From contig OY970069.1 in NCBI GenBank assembly GCA_963705325.1, forward strand, positions 5,332,001 through 5,396,000: DNA of 64,000 bases, given 5' to 3'. This DNA is from DATARH01 sp963705325. GTDB lineage: Bacteria; Pseudomonadota; Alphaproteobacteria; ATCC43930; CGMCC-115725. The notes under the pieces are model-generated. The model saw only the letters and a program-made list of their open reading frames with translations, searched no databases and was not told where the DNA came from. A program made the position numbers and the translations under genes. How positions within the stretch are numbered: the stretch's first letter is position 1; every line of letters begins with the position of its first letter. Positions 29,507-38,236 of this stretch are shown here, one piece after another.

Positions 29507-29833
29507 CAAAGCACCGCCGCCATTACCCCGGATACCGTGCTCGTCGCACCAATGCCAACCGAAATCCAAGATCCAGCCATTGTCATCGCCTCGCTAGACA
29601 TGAAGCGGCAATTAGGCAGGCTTTATAGCCGCCTAGCCGATTTGGTGTTACCTTGGAGCGTGGTGCGCTAAGGCTGGTACCCAAAGCGCTCCGAAGCCCA
29701 ACCGTGGGCCGGTCGCATAGCTGCAACATGCTATGCGAATTTATGCGCAATTAAGATCGATGTCTGAGCCTGAATTGCAGCCTTCGACAGACCAGCATTT
29801 GCCGCATTGGTTTAGGCAAATCTGGACACGACT

Positions 29834-31120
29834 GGACACCTCTAAAAACCTCGCGCTTTTGGCTAGTTCGTGATTCGATGGACCGGGTTCGCGACGGGGG
29901 TGGCGAATGCGGGGTCAGCGAGGATTTTTTGATGTTGAGGAGCGCCTGAAGGAACTCTCTGCGAAGGGCGATGAGCTGGAACGTCTGAATGCCGTGGTTG
30001 ATTTTGCGCTGTTTCGCTCTGACCTTGAACGGGCAGTGCCGCGATCGGACCGCGCCAAGGGTGGCCGACCGCCCTTTGATCACGTGCTGATGTTCAAGGT
30101 GCTGATCCTTCAGGCGAGCCATGGCCTGTCGGACGAGCGAACCGAATACCTGATCAAGGACCGGCTATCGTTCATGCGCTTCCTCGGGCTGGGGCTCGCC
30201 GACACGGTGCCGGACGCTAACACGATCTGGACCTTCCGCGAGGCGCTGACGCGGGCCAGGATCGGAGACAAGCCGGCGATCGAGGTTCTGTTCAAACGCT
30301 TCGAGGTGGCGCTGTCGGCGGCGGGATATCTGGCGATGGGCGGCCAGATCATCGACGCGACGATCGTCGCTGCGCCCAAGCAGCGTAACACGGACGGCGA
30401 GAAGCGCGATCTGAAGGAAGGCCGCATCCCGGCGGGGTGGGCGAAGAAGCCAGCCAAGCTTCGCCAGAAGGACCGCGACGCCCGCTGGACGATCAAATAC
30501 ACCAAGGCCAAGCCGAGCGAAGACGGCGCGCCCCGCGTCGATCTCGCGATCCCGGCGTTCGGCTACAAGAACCATATCGGCATCGACCGCCGGCATGGTT
30601 TGATCCGGAGTTGGACCACAACCGATGCGTCCCGCCACGACGGCGCGCTGCTGCCCGAGCTGATCGACAAGGACAACACCGCCAGCGAGGTGTGGGCCGA
30701 TACCGCCTATCGTTCACAGGCCAATGAGCGGTTCCTCGCCGGCCGTCTCCTACGTTCGCAGATCCACCGCAAGAAGCCAAAAGGTAGGCCGATGCCATGG
30801 CGCACCGCCCGGGCCAACGGCCGCAAATCGGCGGTGCGCTCGGCGGTCGAACACGTCTTCGCCCGGCAGAAAGGCCCGATGGGGCTGTTCATCCGCACCA
30901 TCGGCATCGCCCGCGCAAGAACCAAGATCGGCCTAGCCAATCTCGTCTACAACATGAAACGCGTGGTCTGGCTCACCGCACAGACAGCGCCAGCTTGACC
31001 AAAAGAACTGATCGTGAGGCCGGTCGGCTAGACCATATCGCGCGCTAGACCAGGGCGTCACCACCCGCTACACCAAACCGCGGTCGCGCCACTCAAAAAA
31101 CACGGTTCTTGGAGGTCTCC
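29834..31120 (+). mobile_element. IS5-family insertion sequence, copy 1
   Basis: This 1287-bp element starts GGACACCTCTAAAAACC. The complement of its end is GGAGACCTCCAAGAACC (14 of 17 match). The 4-bp target duplication GACT lies at 29830-29833 and 31121-31124. It appears identical to copy 2, 1490 bp downstream. It is inserted near the 5' end of a membrane-protein gene. Confidence 0.92.
29907..30998 (+). CDS. IS5-family transposase, copy 1
   Basis: This 363-residue DDE transposase of the IS5 group has an N-terminal DUF772 region (GGRPPFDHVLMFKVLILQAS near 52-71). The DDE residues lie in GGQIIDATIVAAPKQ, SEVWADTAYRSQANE and the C-terminal RSAVEHVFARQKGPMGLFIR. The protein is identical to that of copy 2. 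The gene is intact and in the same orientation as the element gene it disrupts. GC is high compared with the disrupted gene. Confidence 0.93.
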   Translation: MRGQRGFFDVEERLKELSAKGDELERLNAVVDFALFRSDLERAVPRSDRAKGGRPPFDHVLMFKVLILQASHGLSDERTEYLIKDRLSFMRFLGLGLADTVPDANTIWTFREALTRARIGDKPAIEVLFKRFEVALSAAGYLAMGGQIIDATIVAAPKQRNTDGEKRDLKEGRIPAGWAKKPAKLRQKDRDARWTIKYTKAKPSEDGAPRVDLAIPAFGYKNHIGIDRRHGLIRSWTTTDASRHDGALLPELIDKDNTASEVWADTAYRSQANERFLAGRLLRSQIHRKKPKGRPMPWRTARANGRKSAVRSAVEHVFARQKGPMGLFIRTIGIARARTKIGLANLVYNMKRVVWLTAQTAPA

Positions 31121-31323
31121 GACTATTTGGCGTGCGGAAAATTCCTGCATGGCTCGCCATTCTCTATGTCGTTGTTACCGAAGTACCTGACTGGCGACAC
31201 AGAATCGATTTCTGGCTTGGAATAGTAAAGGCCATGGGCGGTATTTTAGCCCCAGCCGCGTCTATTCTTGTGTGGCCTTATACCAGTTATGTCATCCTTG
31301 GCGCTGGCTTGGGTTACCTAGCT

Positions 31324-32610
31324 GGACACCTCTAAAAACCTCGCGCTTTTGGCTAGTTCGTGATTCGATGGACCGGGTTCGCGACGGGGGTGGCGAATGC
31401 GGGGTCAGCGAGGATTTTTTGATGTTGAGGAGCGCCTGAAGGAACTCTCTGCGAAGGGCGATGAGCTGGAACGTCTGAATGCCGTGGTTGATTTTGCGCT
31501 GTTTCGCTCTGACCTTGAACGGGCAGTGCCGCGATCGGACCGCGCCAAGGGTGGCCGACCGCCCTTTGATCACGTGCTGATGTTCAAGGTGCTGATCCTT
31601 CAGGCGAGCCATGGCCTGTCGGACGAGCGAACCGAATACCTGATCAAGGACCGGCTATCGTTCATGCGCTTCCTCGGGCTGGGGCTCGCCGACACGGTGC
31701 CGGACGCTAACACGATCTGGACCTTCCGCGAGGCGCTGACGCGGGCCAGGATCGGAGACAAGCCGGCGATCGAGGTTCTGTTCAAACGCTTCGAGGTGGC
31801 GCTGTCGGCGGCGGGATATCTGGCGATGGGCGGCCAGATCATCGACGCGACGATCGTCGCTGCGCCCAAGCAGCGTAACACGGACGGCGAGAAGCGCGAT
31901 CTGAAGGAAGGCCGCATCCCGGCGGGGTGGGCGAAGAAGCCAGCCAAGCTTCGCCAGAAGGACCGCGACGCCCGCTGGACGATCAAATACACCAAGGCCA
32001 AGCCGAGCGAAGACGGCGCGCCCCGCGTCGATCTCGCGATCCCGGCGTTCGGCTACAAGAACCATATCGGCATCGACCGCCGGCATGGTTTGATCCGGAG
32101 TTGGACCACAACCGATGCGTCCCGCCACGACGGCGCGCTGCTGCCCGAGCTGATCGACAAGGACAACACCGCCAGCGAGGTGTGGGCCGATACCGCCTAT
32201 CGTTCACAGGCCAATGAGCGGTTCCTCGCCGGCCGTCTCCTACGTTCGCAGATCCACCGCAAGAAGCCAAAAGGTAGGCCGATGCCATGGCGCACCGCCC
32301 GGGCCAACGGCCGCAAATCGGCGGTGCGCTCGGCGGTCGAACACGTCTTCGCCCGGCAGAAAGGCCCGATGGGGCTGTTCATCCGCACCATCGGCATCGC
32401 CCGCGCAAGAACCAAGATCGGCCTAGCCAATCTCGTCTACAACATGAAACGCGTGGTCTGGCTCACCGCACAGACAGCGCCAGCTTGACCAAAAGAACTG
32501 ATCGTGAGGCCGGTCGGCTAGACCATATCGCGCGCTAGACCAGGGCGTCACCACCCGCTACACCAAACCGCGGTCGCGCCACTCAAAAAACACGGTTCTT
32601 GGAGGTCTCC
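31324..32610 (+). mobile_element. IS5-family insertion sequence, copy 2
   Basis: This 1287-bp element is identical to copy 1 as far as I can read and has its own 4-bp target duplication AGCT (31320-31323 and 32611-32614). Different target sequences show that the two copies arrived by separate transpositions and not by duplication of the region. It is inserted in the second third of the same membrane-protein gene. Confidence 0.92.
31397..32488 (+). CDS. IS5-family transposase, copy 2
   Basis: This 363-residue protein is identical to the one at 29907-30998, with the same DDE motifs (IIDATIVAAPK, VWADTAYRSQANE, SAVEHVFARQKGPMG). Identity of the two copies indicates recent transposition within this element. 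Homologous recombination between the direct repeats could delete the 1490 bp between them. Confidence 0.93.
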   Translation: MRGQRGFFDVEERLKELSAKGDELERLNAVVDFALFRSDLERAVPRSDRAKGGRPPFDHVLMFKVLILQASHGLSDERTEYLIKDRLSFMRFLGLGLADTVPDANTIWTFREALTRARIGDKPAIEVLFKRFEVALSAAGYLAMGGQIIDATIVAAPKQRNTDGEKRDLKEGRIPAGWAKKPAKLRQKDRDARWTIKYTKAKPSEDGAPRVDLAIPAFGYKNHIGIDRRHGLIRSWTTTDASRHDGALLPELIDKDNTASEVWADTAYRSQANERFLAGRLLRSQIHRKKPKGRPMPWRTARANGRKSAVRSAVEHVFARQKGPMGLFIRTIGIARARTKIGLANLVYNMKRVVWLTAQTAPA

Positions 32611-33170
32611 AGCTTTTATTGGCGAACCTCGCCGTGGCGTCCAACGACATCCGTGGTGGCCCTATATAGCGGGCAGCATTTTCGGACTTTGCATTACGGC
32701 CATGGTGATCACTGCGGGATGGGGAGCAATCCAAGCTTACATAGCTCAACAAGTATCAGAACGAGTAAATACCCCACCTGATAGGCATCTTACAGAACAG
32801 GAATTTAAACGAATAATGAACGTATTCACGCCTATGGCTTCTGTATTTCAGAACATAGAAGTCGGGTCAGTCAGTTCGTCCACAGACGCTGCTGGCTATG
32901 GACAACAATTTATGATGGCTTTTCATAAATCAAACATTACAGTTAACGGAATTAAGCCTGATGACAATGATCATTTGCCATTTCCTATTGGAGCACAAGT
33001 GTCATCATCTCAAATTCACGGACTGGTGATTGGCGTTGTAAACCCAGAACATCCTCCAGAGATCGCTATAAAATTCAAATCAGCATTGTCTGATGCAGGT
33101 TTTGATGCTCCATTCATCAGATGGAGTGGCATCGCAGATGACTCCTTCATGTTCGTCGTCGTGTATTAAT

Positions 33171-33539
33171 AGGGATTTGCGCCATAGTACCGCAGAACTT
33201 TATGTCGCTGAGCAAGGCCATGAGGGAGAGACATCGAACATCACCGCTGAGTACGCGGCCTTTTTGGCCGTCTTGGAGTGGTTTGCAGATCAAAATCTGT
33301 ACGATGCCGACATCCTGATCCGTGGAGATAGCCAGCTGGTCATTTATCAGATGTTCGGTAACTACGGTATCAAGAAGGGCCTCTATGTGCCAATGGCAAT
33401 AGAAGCTCGTAAGCTCGTCGCCCAATTCAAGAACAGTCGGGGTGAGTGGATACGCCGAGATCAGAATGCGGTAGCTGATGCGCTGTCGAAAGATGCCCTT
33501 AAGAGGGCGGGCGTGAAGCTGAGATTACAGCCCGCGTAA
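33171..33539 (+). pseudogene. RNase H-like gene, C-terminal fragment
   Basis: The frame gives about 120 residues of an RNase HI fold: ETSNITAEYAAFLAVLEWF with the catalytic Glu, ADILIRGDSQLVIYQMFG with the second Asp, and WIRRDQNAVADALSKDAL with the last Asp. The N-terminal strand with the first Asp is missing here and lies at 29440-29506. The open frame extends up to 33093 but that part overlaps the membrane-protein gene and has no family features. Expression without the N-terminus would be inactive as a nuclease. Confidence 0.65.
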
Positions 33540-33710
33540 CTGCTCGGCCCATCGTTGGAGCATGCGTGCTGCGCCGAAAAAATAACGAGTTGCCGGATAA
33601 CTGATCATCCGCCGATTGTAGAGCCATCGCATCAGTCGGATCGACGATAGCGCCAGTACGAGAACGACCGCAGCGCCGTAGGGGGCAAGCCGCGATTTTA
33701 GGCCGTTCAT
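33525..33710 (-). CDS. small membrane protein, unknown
   Basis: This 61-residue frame has one hydrophobic segment, APYGAAVVLVLALSSIRLMR, and a basic C-terminal half (YNRRMISYPATRYFFGAARM). No family is recognised and no strong ribosome site precedes the ATG. It ends within the RNase H fragment on the other strand and lies downstream of the DUF1003 gene on the same strand. Confidence 0.35.
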   Translation of the reverse strand: MNGLKSRLAPYGAAVVLVLALSSIRLMRWLYNRRMISYPATRYFFGAARMLQRWAEQLRGL

Positions 33711-33769
33711 GATTTGCCGATCACGGCGAGGGGCAGAACCCCAAGGCGCTACTTCACCTGTGGTGGTGG

Positions 33770-34321
33770 TCAGGCAATCCGCAAGTTGCCCACGGTCTTG
33801 TGCACCTCAAGCGTCAGCGCTTCGATACGCTCGGTAAGCGCCTTCACGGTTTCCGTGAGTTGCGTGTTCTGCTTAAGCATATCCACGAGGAGAGACGTCT
33901 GCTCAGCCGCAAGTGCCGCACGTTGCTCGCTCGCTTGGTGCAAGGCCTCTCGATGTTCCGCATCTGCCAGGGCATGAGCTGCGTCGCGGTCAGCCTGACG
34001 GGTTTGCGCAAGCAATATGAGCGGAGCCGCATATGCCGCTTGTAGGCTGAAAGCCAGGTTCAGGAGGATGAAGGGATAGATATCGAATGTTGTAAGCCCC
34101 AGTGCGTTGACGAGAATCCAAACGCCCACAATGGCTGTCTGAGCTATGAGAAAGGTTGGCGTGCCGAAAAAGCGAGCGAACGCTTCAGCCTTCAAGGCAA
34201 ACCAGTCTTCGCCAAACACCCGCTGTAGGTGCAAATGAGGGGCATGAAATCTGTAGAAGGGTTGTTTGGCGGCGGTGCCCTTGTTTATCGGACCTTGCGT
34301 CGTGTTCATGTCGGTTGTCAT
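33770..34321 (-). CDS. DUF1003 domain-containing membrane protein
   Basis: This 183-residue protein has the DUF1003 core: FALKAEAFARFFGTPTFLIA, a membrane helix VGVWILVNAL, then FDIYPFILLNLAFSLQAAYA and LILLAQTRQADRDAAHA, followed by a long helical tail that looks like a coiled coil (about 120-175). DUF1003 proteins are inner-membrane proteins of unknown function. Start ATG at 34321, with a second ATG four codons later. It is cargo of the integrative element and has no linked partner that hints at its role. Confidence 0.85.
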   Translation of the reverse strand: MTTDMNTTQGPINKGTAAKQPFYRFHAPHLHLQRVFGEDWFALKAEAFARFFGTPTFLIAQTAIVGVWILVNALGLTTFDIYPFILLNLAFSLQAAYAAPLILLAQTRQADRDAAHALADAEHREALHQASEQRAALAAEQTSLLVDMLKQNTQLTETVKALTERIEALTLEVHKTVGNLRIA

Positions 34322-34358
34322 TGCTCGTCGTTCCTTGATATGCCTTAGGGTTCGACCG

Positions 34359-34712
34359 ATGCCCGCTAGTTTCGTCGACGCAGCTGGAAGAACAAGCAGG
34401 GGTAATGAGGCTAATTGGGTTTACAGTGCCATCTTCGGTCAATTGGCGACGATGCAGCCTGCGCTCAACGATTATCTCGAAACGCGTGCGCTGAAGGTGG
34501 AATGCCTCCATACACCGTTCGGGCGTCGGTACTTGTTCGAGCAGTCCTTGGAATACCCGCCGGGGCACTCCCGCAGTGCCTTCATACGAGCGGAGAATCA
34601 CGCTGAACTCGACGCAATCGCGTTCGTCGTTCCATCTGGCGTCTTCGGGAAACTCGAAAAACGTTGCGACCTGCTGGGGGAAGGGAACGGCATGTTCCCA
34701 TTATGTTCCTAG
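34359..34712 (+). CDS. hypothetical protein
   Basis: A frame of 117 codons from the ATG at 34359. The middle part (NWVYSAIFGQLATMQPALND and VECLHTPFGRRYLFEQSLEY) reads like a folded protein, but no family is recognised and a competing frame lies on the other strand. The upstream extension to 34266 overlaps the DUF1003 start. It lies ahead of the nuclease-NTPase gene. Confidence 0.35.
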   Translation: MPASFVDAAGRTSRGNEANWVYSAIFGQLATMQPALNDYLETRALKVECLHTPFGRRYLFEQSLEYPPGHSRSAFIRAENHAELDAIAFVVPSGVFGKLEKRCDLLGEGNGMFPLCS

Positions 34713-34907
34713 GTATCGAGAGAGGCAAGGTTCTGATGGCGTGTGCGGTCGAGATCATCGCAGCAGTGATTCGCACAAACCGGACACTGACGCCTCGTAG
34801 CCGCGGATTTGAAGCTGGCAGAACAAGGGGTTAAGAAAAGTCTGGCTTGCGACGAACTCCGCCTTAGACTCAGAATGGCTCTAATTTCCCCCGCAAGCTG
34901 GCTACGG

Positions 34908-37409
34908 ATGAATTCCACCGGGTCCGCACAGTCTCCAGAGAATAAGCTGTCGGTGCCAGAAACTGCGCCCGATATCTTGAGAGGCGAGAGCGATGTTGAA
35001 CAAAAATTTCTGTATCCGTTTTTTGAGCATGCAGCATTCCTGCATTATCCTTCGCAATGGATCAAAACAAAAAATTACGTTCTTCCCACCGATATCGATA
35101 AAGGCGCGGGAAAAAAGTATGGATATATTCCTGATTACACGATTTGGCATAACGGTATCCCGCTGATAGTAATTGAGGCCAAGTCGCCAGATGAAAGCGT
35201 TTATGAGGGCCTTCGCGAAGCGAGACTCTACAGCATCGAGATAAACAAACGTTATCCTCCGGGCATCAACCCTATTTTCTGCATAGCCGCTTGTAATGGA
35301 CGAGAACTGATTATTAACTATTGGGACAGCGAAGAAAATATCATTTTTCCTGTCCGCGATCTAAATATCGGCACGTCTTATCTTGACAATATCAAGCACC
35401 TAATCGGCTATGCTGAAGTGGTGGAAAGGGCGAAACGGCTCAATTTCGCTCTCCGCCCAAGGGCATTCTTGCTGCCGGCTGATCGAATGGGCGGGCGGGC
35501 TGTGCTGAGCACCGCGTTGGGCCTCAACTCCTTCGCGGATGACCTGTTGCCCCTCGTCGGCATGTACTTTGGGGTAGAGGGACACGAACGCACCCAGGAT
35601 ATCGTTCGACGTGCGTATGTTTCGAGCGACGAGACCACGAGATATCACGCGACCCTCGAAGCATACCTTCGCGACAACGTGAGTTTGATCGAAAAGCAAG
35701 GTGCGCAGGCGATTACCACCACTCGCAACAGCGAGGAAAAATTAACCCGGCAAATATCTCAATATTCTCAAAATCCTAAATTCTATGGTCGGCTCCAATT
35801 GCTAATCGGCGCAGTCGGGTCCGGCAAGTCGACCTTCATGGAACGGTATTACTCGTTCCTCCTTCCCAAAAACCTCCGATCATCAACATTGTGGTCATTT
35901 GTAAACTTCAACAACGCCCCGGATGACCTCGCAGACGCGGAGCGGTGGGTTTGTCGAGCGTTTTTAGACTCGCTCATTGAGAAAAATGGGCTGGAAAACC
36001 TATACGACCAAAAGAACCTTCGCCGAATTTTCGCCACTGAGATCAATCGTAGAGATCGAGGACCTTACGCGACCCTGAAGCGGACACAGCCGGATGAATA
36101 TGAACGCCGGATCAGCGCGGATCTCGTGGGGTGGATGGATGACCCCGTAGTTTTTGCTCAAAATGTAAGCCGCTATTTCATTGGCGACAGCCGCAAGGCT
36201 ATCGTGGTTGTTCTCGATAACGTGGATCGCCGCGACCGAGATCAGCAGCTTCGCATATTTCAGATTGCGCAATGGTTCAAAGAATTGACGCACTCCTTCT
36301 GTGTGCTGTCCCTCAGAGATGTCACGTTCGAGGCGTATAAAAACGAAGCCCCACTTAATGCGTTTCTAAATGCCCTGAACTTCTACATTCGACCTCCGCG
36401 GTTCACGGATGTAGTTCGCAAGCGTCTCCAGCTAGCGATGGAGTATCTTGCAGATAAGGCAGATCAAAAGCTTTCGTATCAGATAGAGAGCGGAATTCGT
36501 ATCACTTATCCGGCCACGAATTTGGGCAAATATCTGGTTAGCCTCTTTAACACGTTATTCCATACTCGCCGGCAGGTCGCCGCGGCCATCGAGTCTCTCA
36601 CGGGTCGCAATGTCCGACGAGCACTCGGCATGTTTGCTGATTTGATCGTGTCGAGGCATTTACCTGAAACCGAGATTACAAAAATCATTCAAGTTCCCGG
36701 ATATTTTGACATTACTGAAGCAACCATCATACGCATTCTAATGCGCACTCGGTATAAATATTTCACGGAAACCAACGGTTACATAACAAATATACTGGAT
36801 GCATCGCCAGAATGGAAACGTCCGAGCAATTTTTTGTATGCTGAGATATTGGAATTCTTGATCTCTAATCGAAAACAGCAGGGCGATATTAGGATTGAGG
36901 GATATTTCACCGTCAGCACGATCATAGATCGACTGGAAAAATTAGGGTTTGTTGAGGACGACCTTTTTTCTGCGCTTGAACACCTTTTGGAAAAAGGTCT
37001 GCTCGTTGCTGATCATCAACGTCCCAGAGGGCTATCGGCAGGGGACAGCCTGAAGGTCCAGGCATCGGGGTTCATGCATTTGCGGTTTCTTTGCCGTCGC
37101 CCGGAGTATCTGGCGGGCGTGCTGCCAACGACCCATGTTGCCTCACCGAGATTCGCCCAAGATATCGCCGATACGTGGCAGCTTAGCGGCGATGCCTCGG
37201 ACATCCGCTTTGGCCGCAAGCGCCAGCTTGTTGACAAGCTCCTGGCCTATCTGACCGACGAATTCGACCGTCGTGTAAAGAGACATCCGTTTTTTGCTGA
37301 TGAAGGTCGGGGTTCGCGACGTTTGATAGCCGCTGTGCAGGAGGCGCGCGATTTTGCCTATGCCCCGACCTCCCGGACGCAAACTGACGAGATTTTTGAG
37401 CCAGACTGA
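34908..37409 (+). CDS. HsdR_N-like PD-(D/E)XK nuclease fused to P-loop NTPase, candidate defence protein
   Basis: This large protein of about 833 residues is unusual. The N-terminus resembles the nuclease domain of type I restriction R subunits: PDYTIWHNGIPLIVIEAKSP with Asp76, Glu90 and Lys92 as the PD-(D/E)XK set. After a linker it has a P-loop NTPase with Walker A LLIGAVGSGKSTFME near 300-310 and Walker B AIVVVLDNVDRRD near 431-443, without helicase motifs. The C-terminal third is helical and may be a winged-helix sensor region. The plan (nuclease, STAND- or KAP-like switch, sensor) recalls antiviral Avs-type proteins, but it is not one I recognise. Start uncertain: TTG 34809, ATG 34875 or ATG 34908. 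AT-rich codons differ from the chromosome. Confidence 0.78.
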   Translation: MNSTGSAQSPENKLSVPETAPDILRGESDVEQKFLYPFFEHAAFLHYPSQWIKTKNYVLPTDIDKGAGKKYGYIPDYTIWHNGIPLIVIEAKSPDESVYEGLREARLYSIEINKRYPPGINPIFCIAACNGRELIINYWDSEENIIFPVRDLNIGTSYLDNIKHLIGYAEVVERAKRLNFALRPRAFLLPADRMGGRAVLSTALGLNSFADDLLPLVGMYFGVEGHERTQDIVRRAYVSSDETTRYHATLEAYLRDNVSLIEKQGAQAITTTRNSEEKLTRQISQYSQNPKFYGRLQLLIGAVGSGKSTFMERYYSFLLPKNLRSSTLWSFVNFNNAPDDLADAERWVCRAFLDSLIEKNGLENLYDQKNLRRIFATEINRRDRGPYATLKRTQPDEYERRISADLVGWMDDPVVFAQNVSRYFIGDSRKAIVVVLDNVDRRDRDQQLRIFQIAQWFKELTHSFCVLSLRDVTFEAYKNEAPLNAFLNALNFYIRPPRFTDVVRKRLQLAMEYLADKADQKLSYQIESGIRITYPATNLGKYLVSLFNTLFHTRRQVAAAIESLTGRNVRRALGMFADLIVSRHLPETEITKIIQVPGYFDITEATIIRILMRTRYKYFTETNGYITNILDASPEWKRPSNFLYAEILEFLISNRKQQGDIRIEGYFTVSTIIDRLEKLGFVEDDLFSALEHLLEKGLLVADHQRPRGLSAGDSLKVQASGFMHLRFLCRRPEYLAGVLPTTHVASPRFAQDIADTWQLSGDASDIRFGRKRQLVDKLLAYLTDEFDRRVKRHPFFADEGRGSRRLIAAVQEARDFAYAPTSRTQTDEIFEPD

Positions 37410-37516
37410 TCCCTCTACACCTGTGGCGAGGAGAGGCATGTCGGCGACTACCAGTCTACGAGGATGATCCTATCCGAGCTTGAGGCGCCCGGCGGGATCA
37501 ACGCTGCGATCGCGGT

Positions 37517-38032
37517 CTACTTCCGTGTCGCTGCTCTAGCAGCCGCCTTTGCCGCCCGCTGGTGTGGTCCTACGGCCTTGGCACCGTCGTCCTCAAATCC
37601 GATAAGCGGTGGTAGGTCATCAACTGAGACAGACTCGTATTGTTGAGGCACAAAGCTCGGCGAGTCCCGCTCAGTGCGCCAGACCGAAATGCCTGCTTCC
37701 CGCAGTCGATCAACAGCCCGAATGATGACGGACTCCCGTGATGGATTCCTATTTCCCTCGGGCCTCAACTCATCCTTAGCGTGATTTTCGTCCTTCGGCC
37801 TCGGCTCGTGAGTGGCTTGACTTTCGCTGTGCTCAAAAAACTCTCGATGGCGCCCTTGCGTCGCGACTATCCGCCTTAGTCCGGGGGGAGCACGCTGGAT
37901 CATACGTCGGCCTGTAAGGACATTTGGAATGGCAGGCCCGAAATCTGTGCGCGGAAGGCTGAACAAGCTCTTAATTTCGGCTCCGCCCAACGGTTCCTCG
38001 ACCCACACACAGTATCCCATCGGTGTTTCCAT
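37517..38032 (-). CDS. hypothetical protein
   Basis: This 171-residue frame from the ATG at 38032 is hydrophilic. The C-terminal half has ESVIIRAVDRLREAGISVWR, which could form a small helical motif, followed by a tail rich in alanine and lysine. No family is recognised. It converges with the nuclease-NTPase gene with about 107 bp between them. The opposite-strand frame at 37464-37646 is less protein-like. Confidence 0.5.
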   Translation of the reverse strand: METPMGYCVWVEEPLGGAEIKSLFSLPRTDFGPAIPNVLTGRRMIQRAPPGLRRIVATQGRHREFFEHSESQATHEPRPKDENHAKDELRPEGNRNPSRESVIIRAVDRLREAGISVWRTERDSPSFVPQQYESVSVDDLPPLIGFEDDGAKAVGPHQRAAKAAARAATRK

Positions 38033-38125
38033 CAAATTTTATCCAAATCTGCTTTAAATGGCTCTGGCAGAGATTTAATAATATTTTTACGTATCAACCG
38101 ACCGCGTGGGGGAGCGCTTCGGATA

Positions 38126-38236
38126 ATGCGGCTTATTTCTAATGAAGATGGCCTGACACTAACGGAATACGGCCTAGTCGCGGCGATGATCTCCATCGCC
38201 ATCTTCAGCATCATGAGCATGGCGGGTCACTTCTAA
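38126..38236 (+). CDS. tiny Flp/Fap-type pilin-like peptide
   Basis: This 36-residue peptide begins MRLISNEDG and continues LTLTEYGLVAAMISIAIFSI. The glycine followed by a hydrophobic stretch with Glu at +5 and Tyr at +6 is the class IVb Flp prepilin signature (EYGL.AA). GGGGGAGCG lies upstream. It is shorter than typical Flp pilins (about 55-60 residues), and no tad assembly genes are in the window. It could be a degenerate pilin or a small membrane peptide. It is too short to show up in usual ORF calls. Confidence 0.5.
   Translation: MRLISNEDGLTLTEYGLVAAMISIAIFSIMSMAGHF

Larger units (their letters stand above)
29760..33169 (+). pseudogene. membrane protein gene cut into three by two IS5 copies
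   Basis: Segments 29760-29833, 31125-31323 and 32615-33169 join into one frame of 276 codons when both IS5 copies and one copy of each 4-bp target duplication are removed. The rebuilt 275-residue protein starts MSEPELQPSTDQHLPHWF and has hydrophobic segments in AWLAILYVVV, GILAPAASILVWPYTSYVIL and AGSIFGLCITAMVITAGW. A soluble C-terminal domain of about 150 residues follows. I do not recognise the family. The exact frame continuity across both insertions shows that they are recent. Confidence 0.85.

Noticed and set aside
34908..37409. Classical type I restriction system
   Set aside because: The nuclease-like N-terminus suggests HsdR, but there are no helicase motifs and no methylase or specificity genes nearby.
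38032..38220. 62-codon minus-strand frame opposite the pilin-like peptide
   Set aside because: The plus-strand frame has a recognisable prepilin signature and a better ribosome site.
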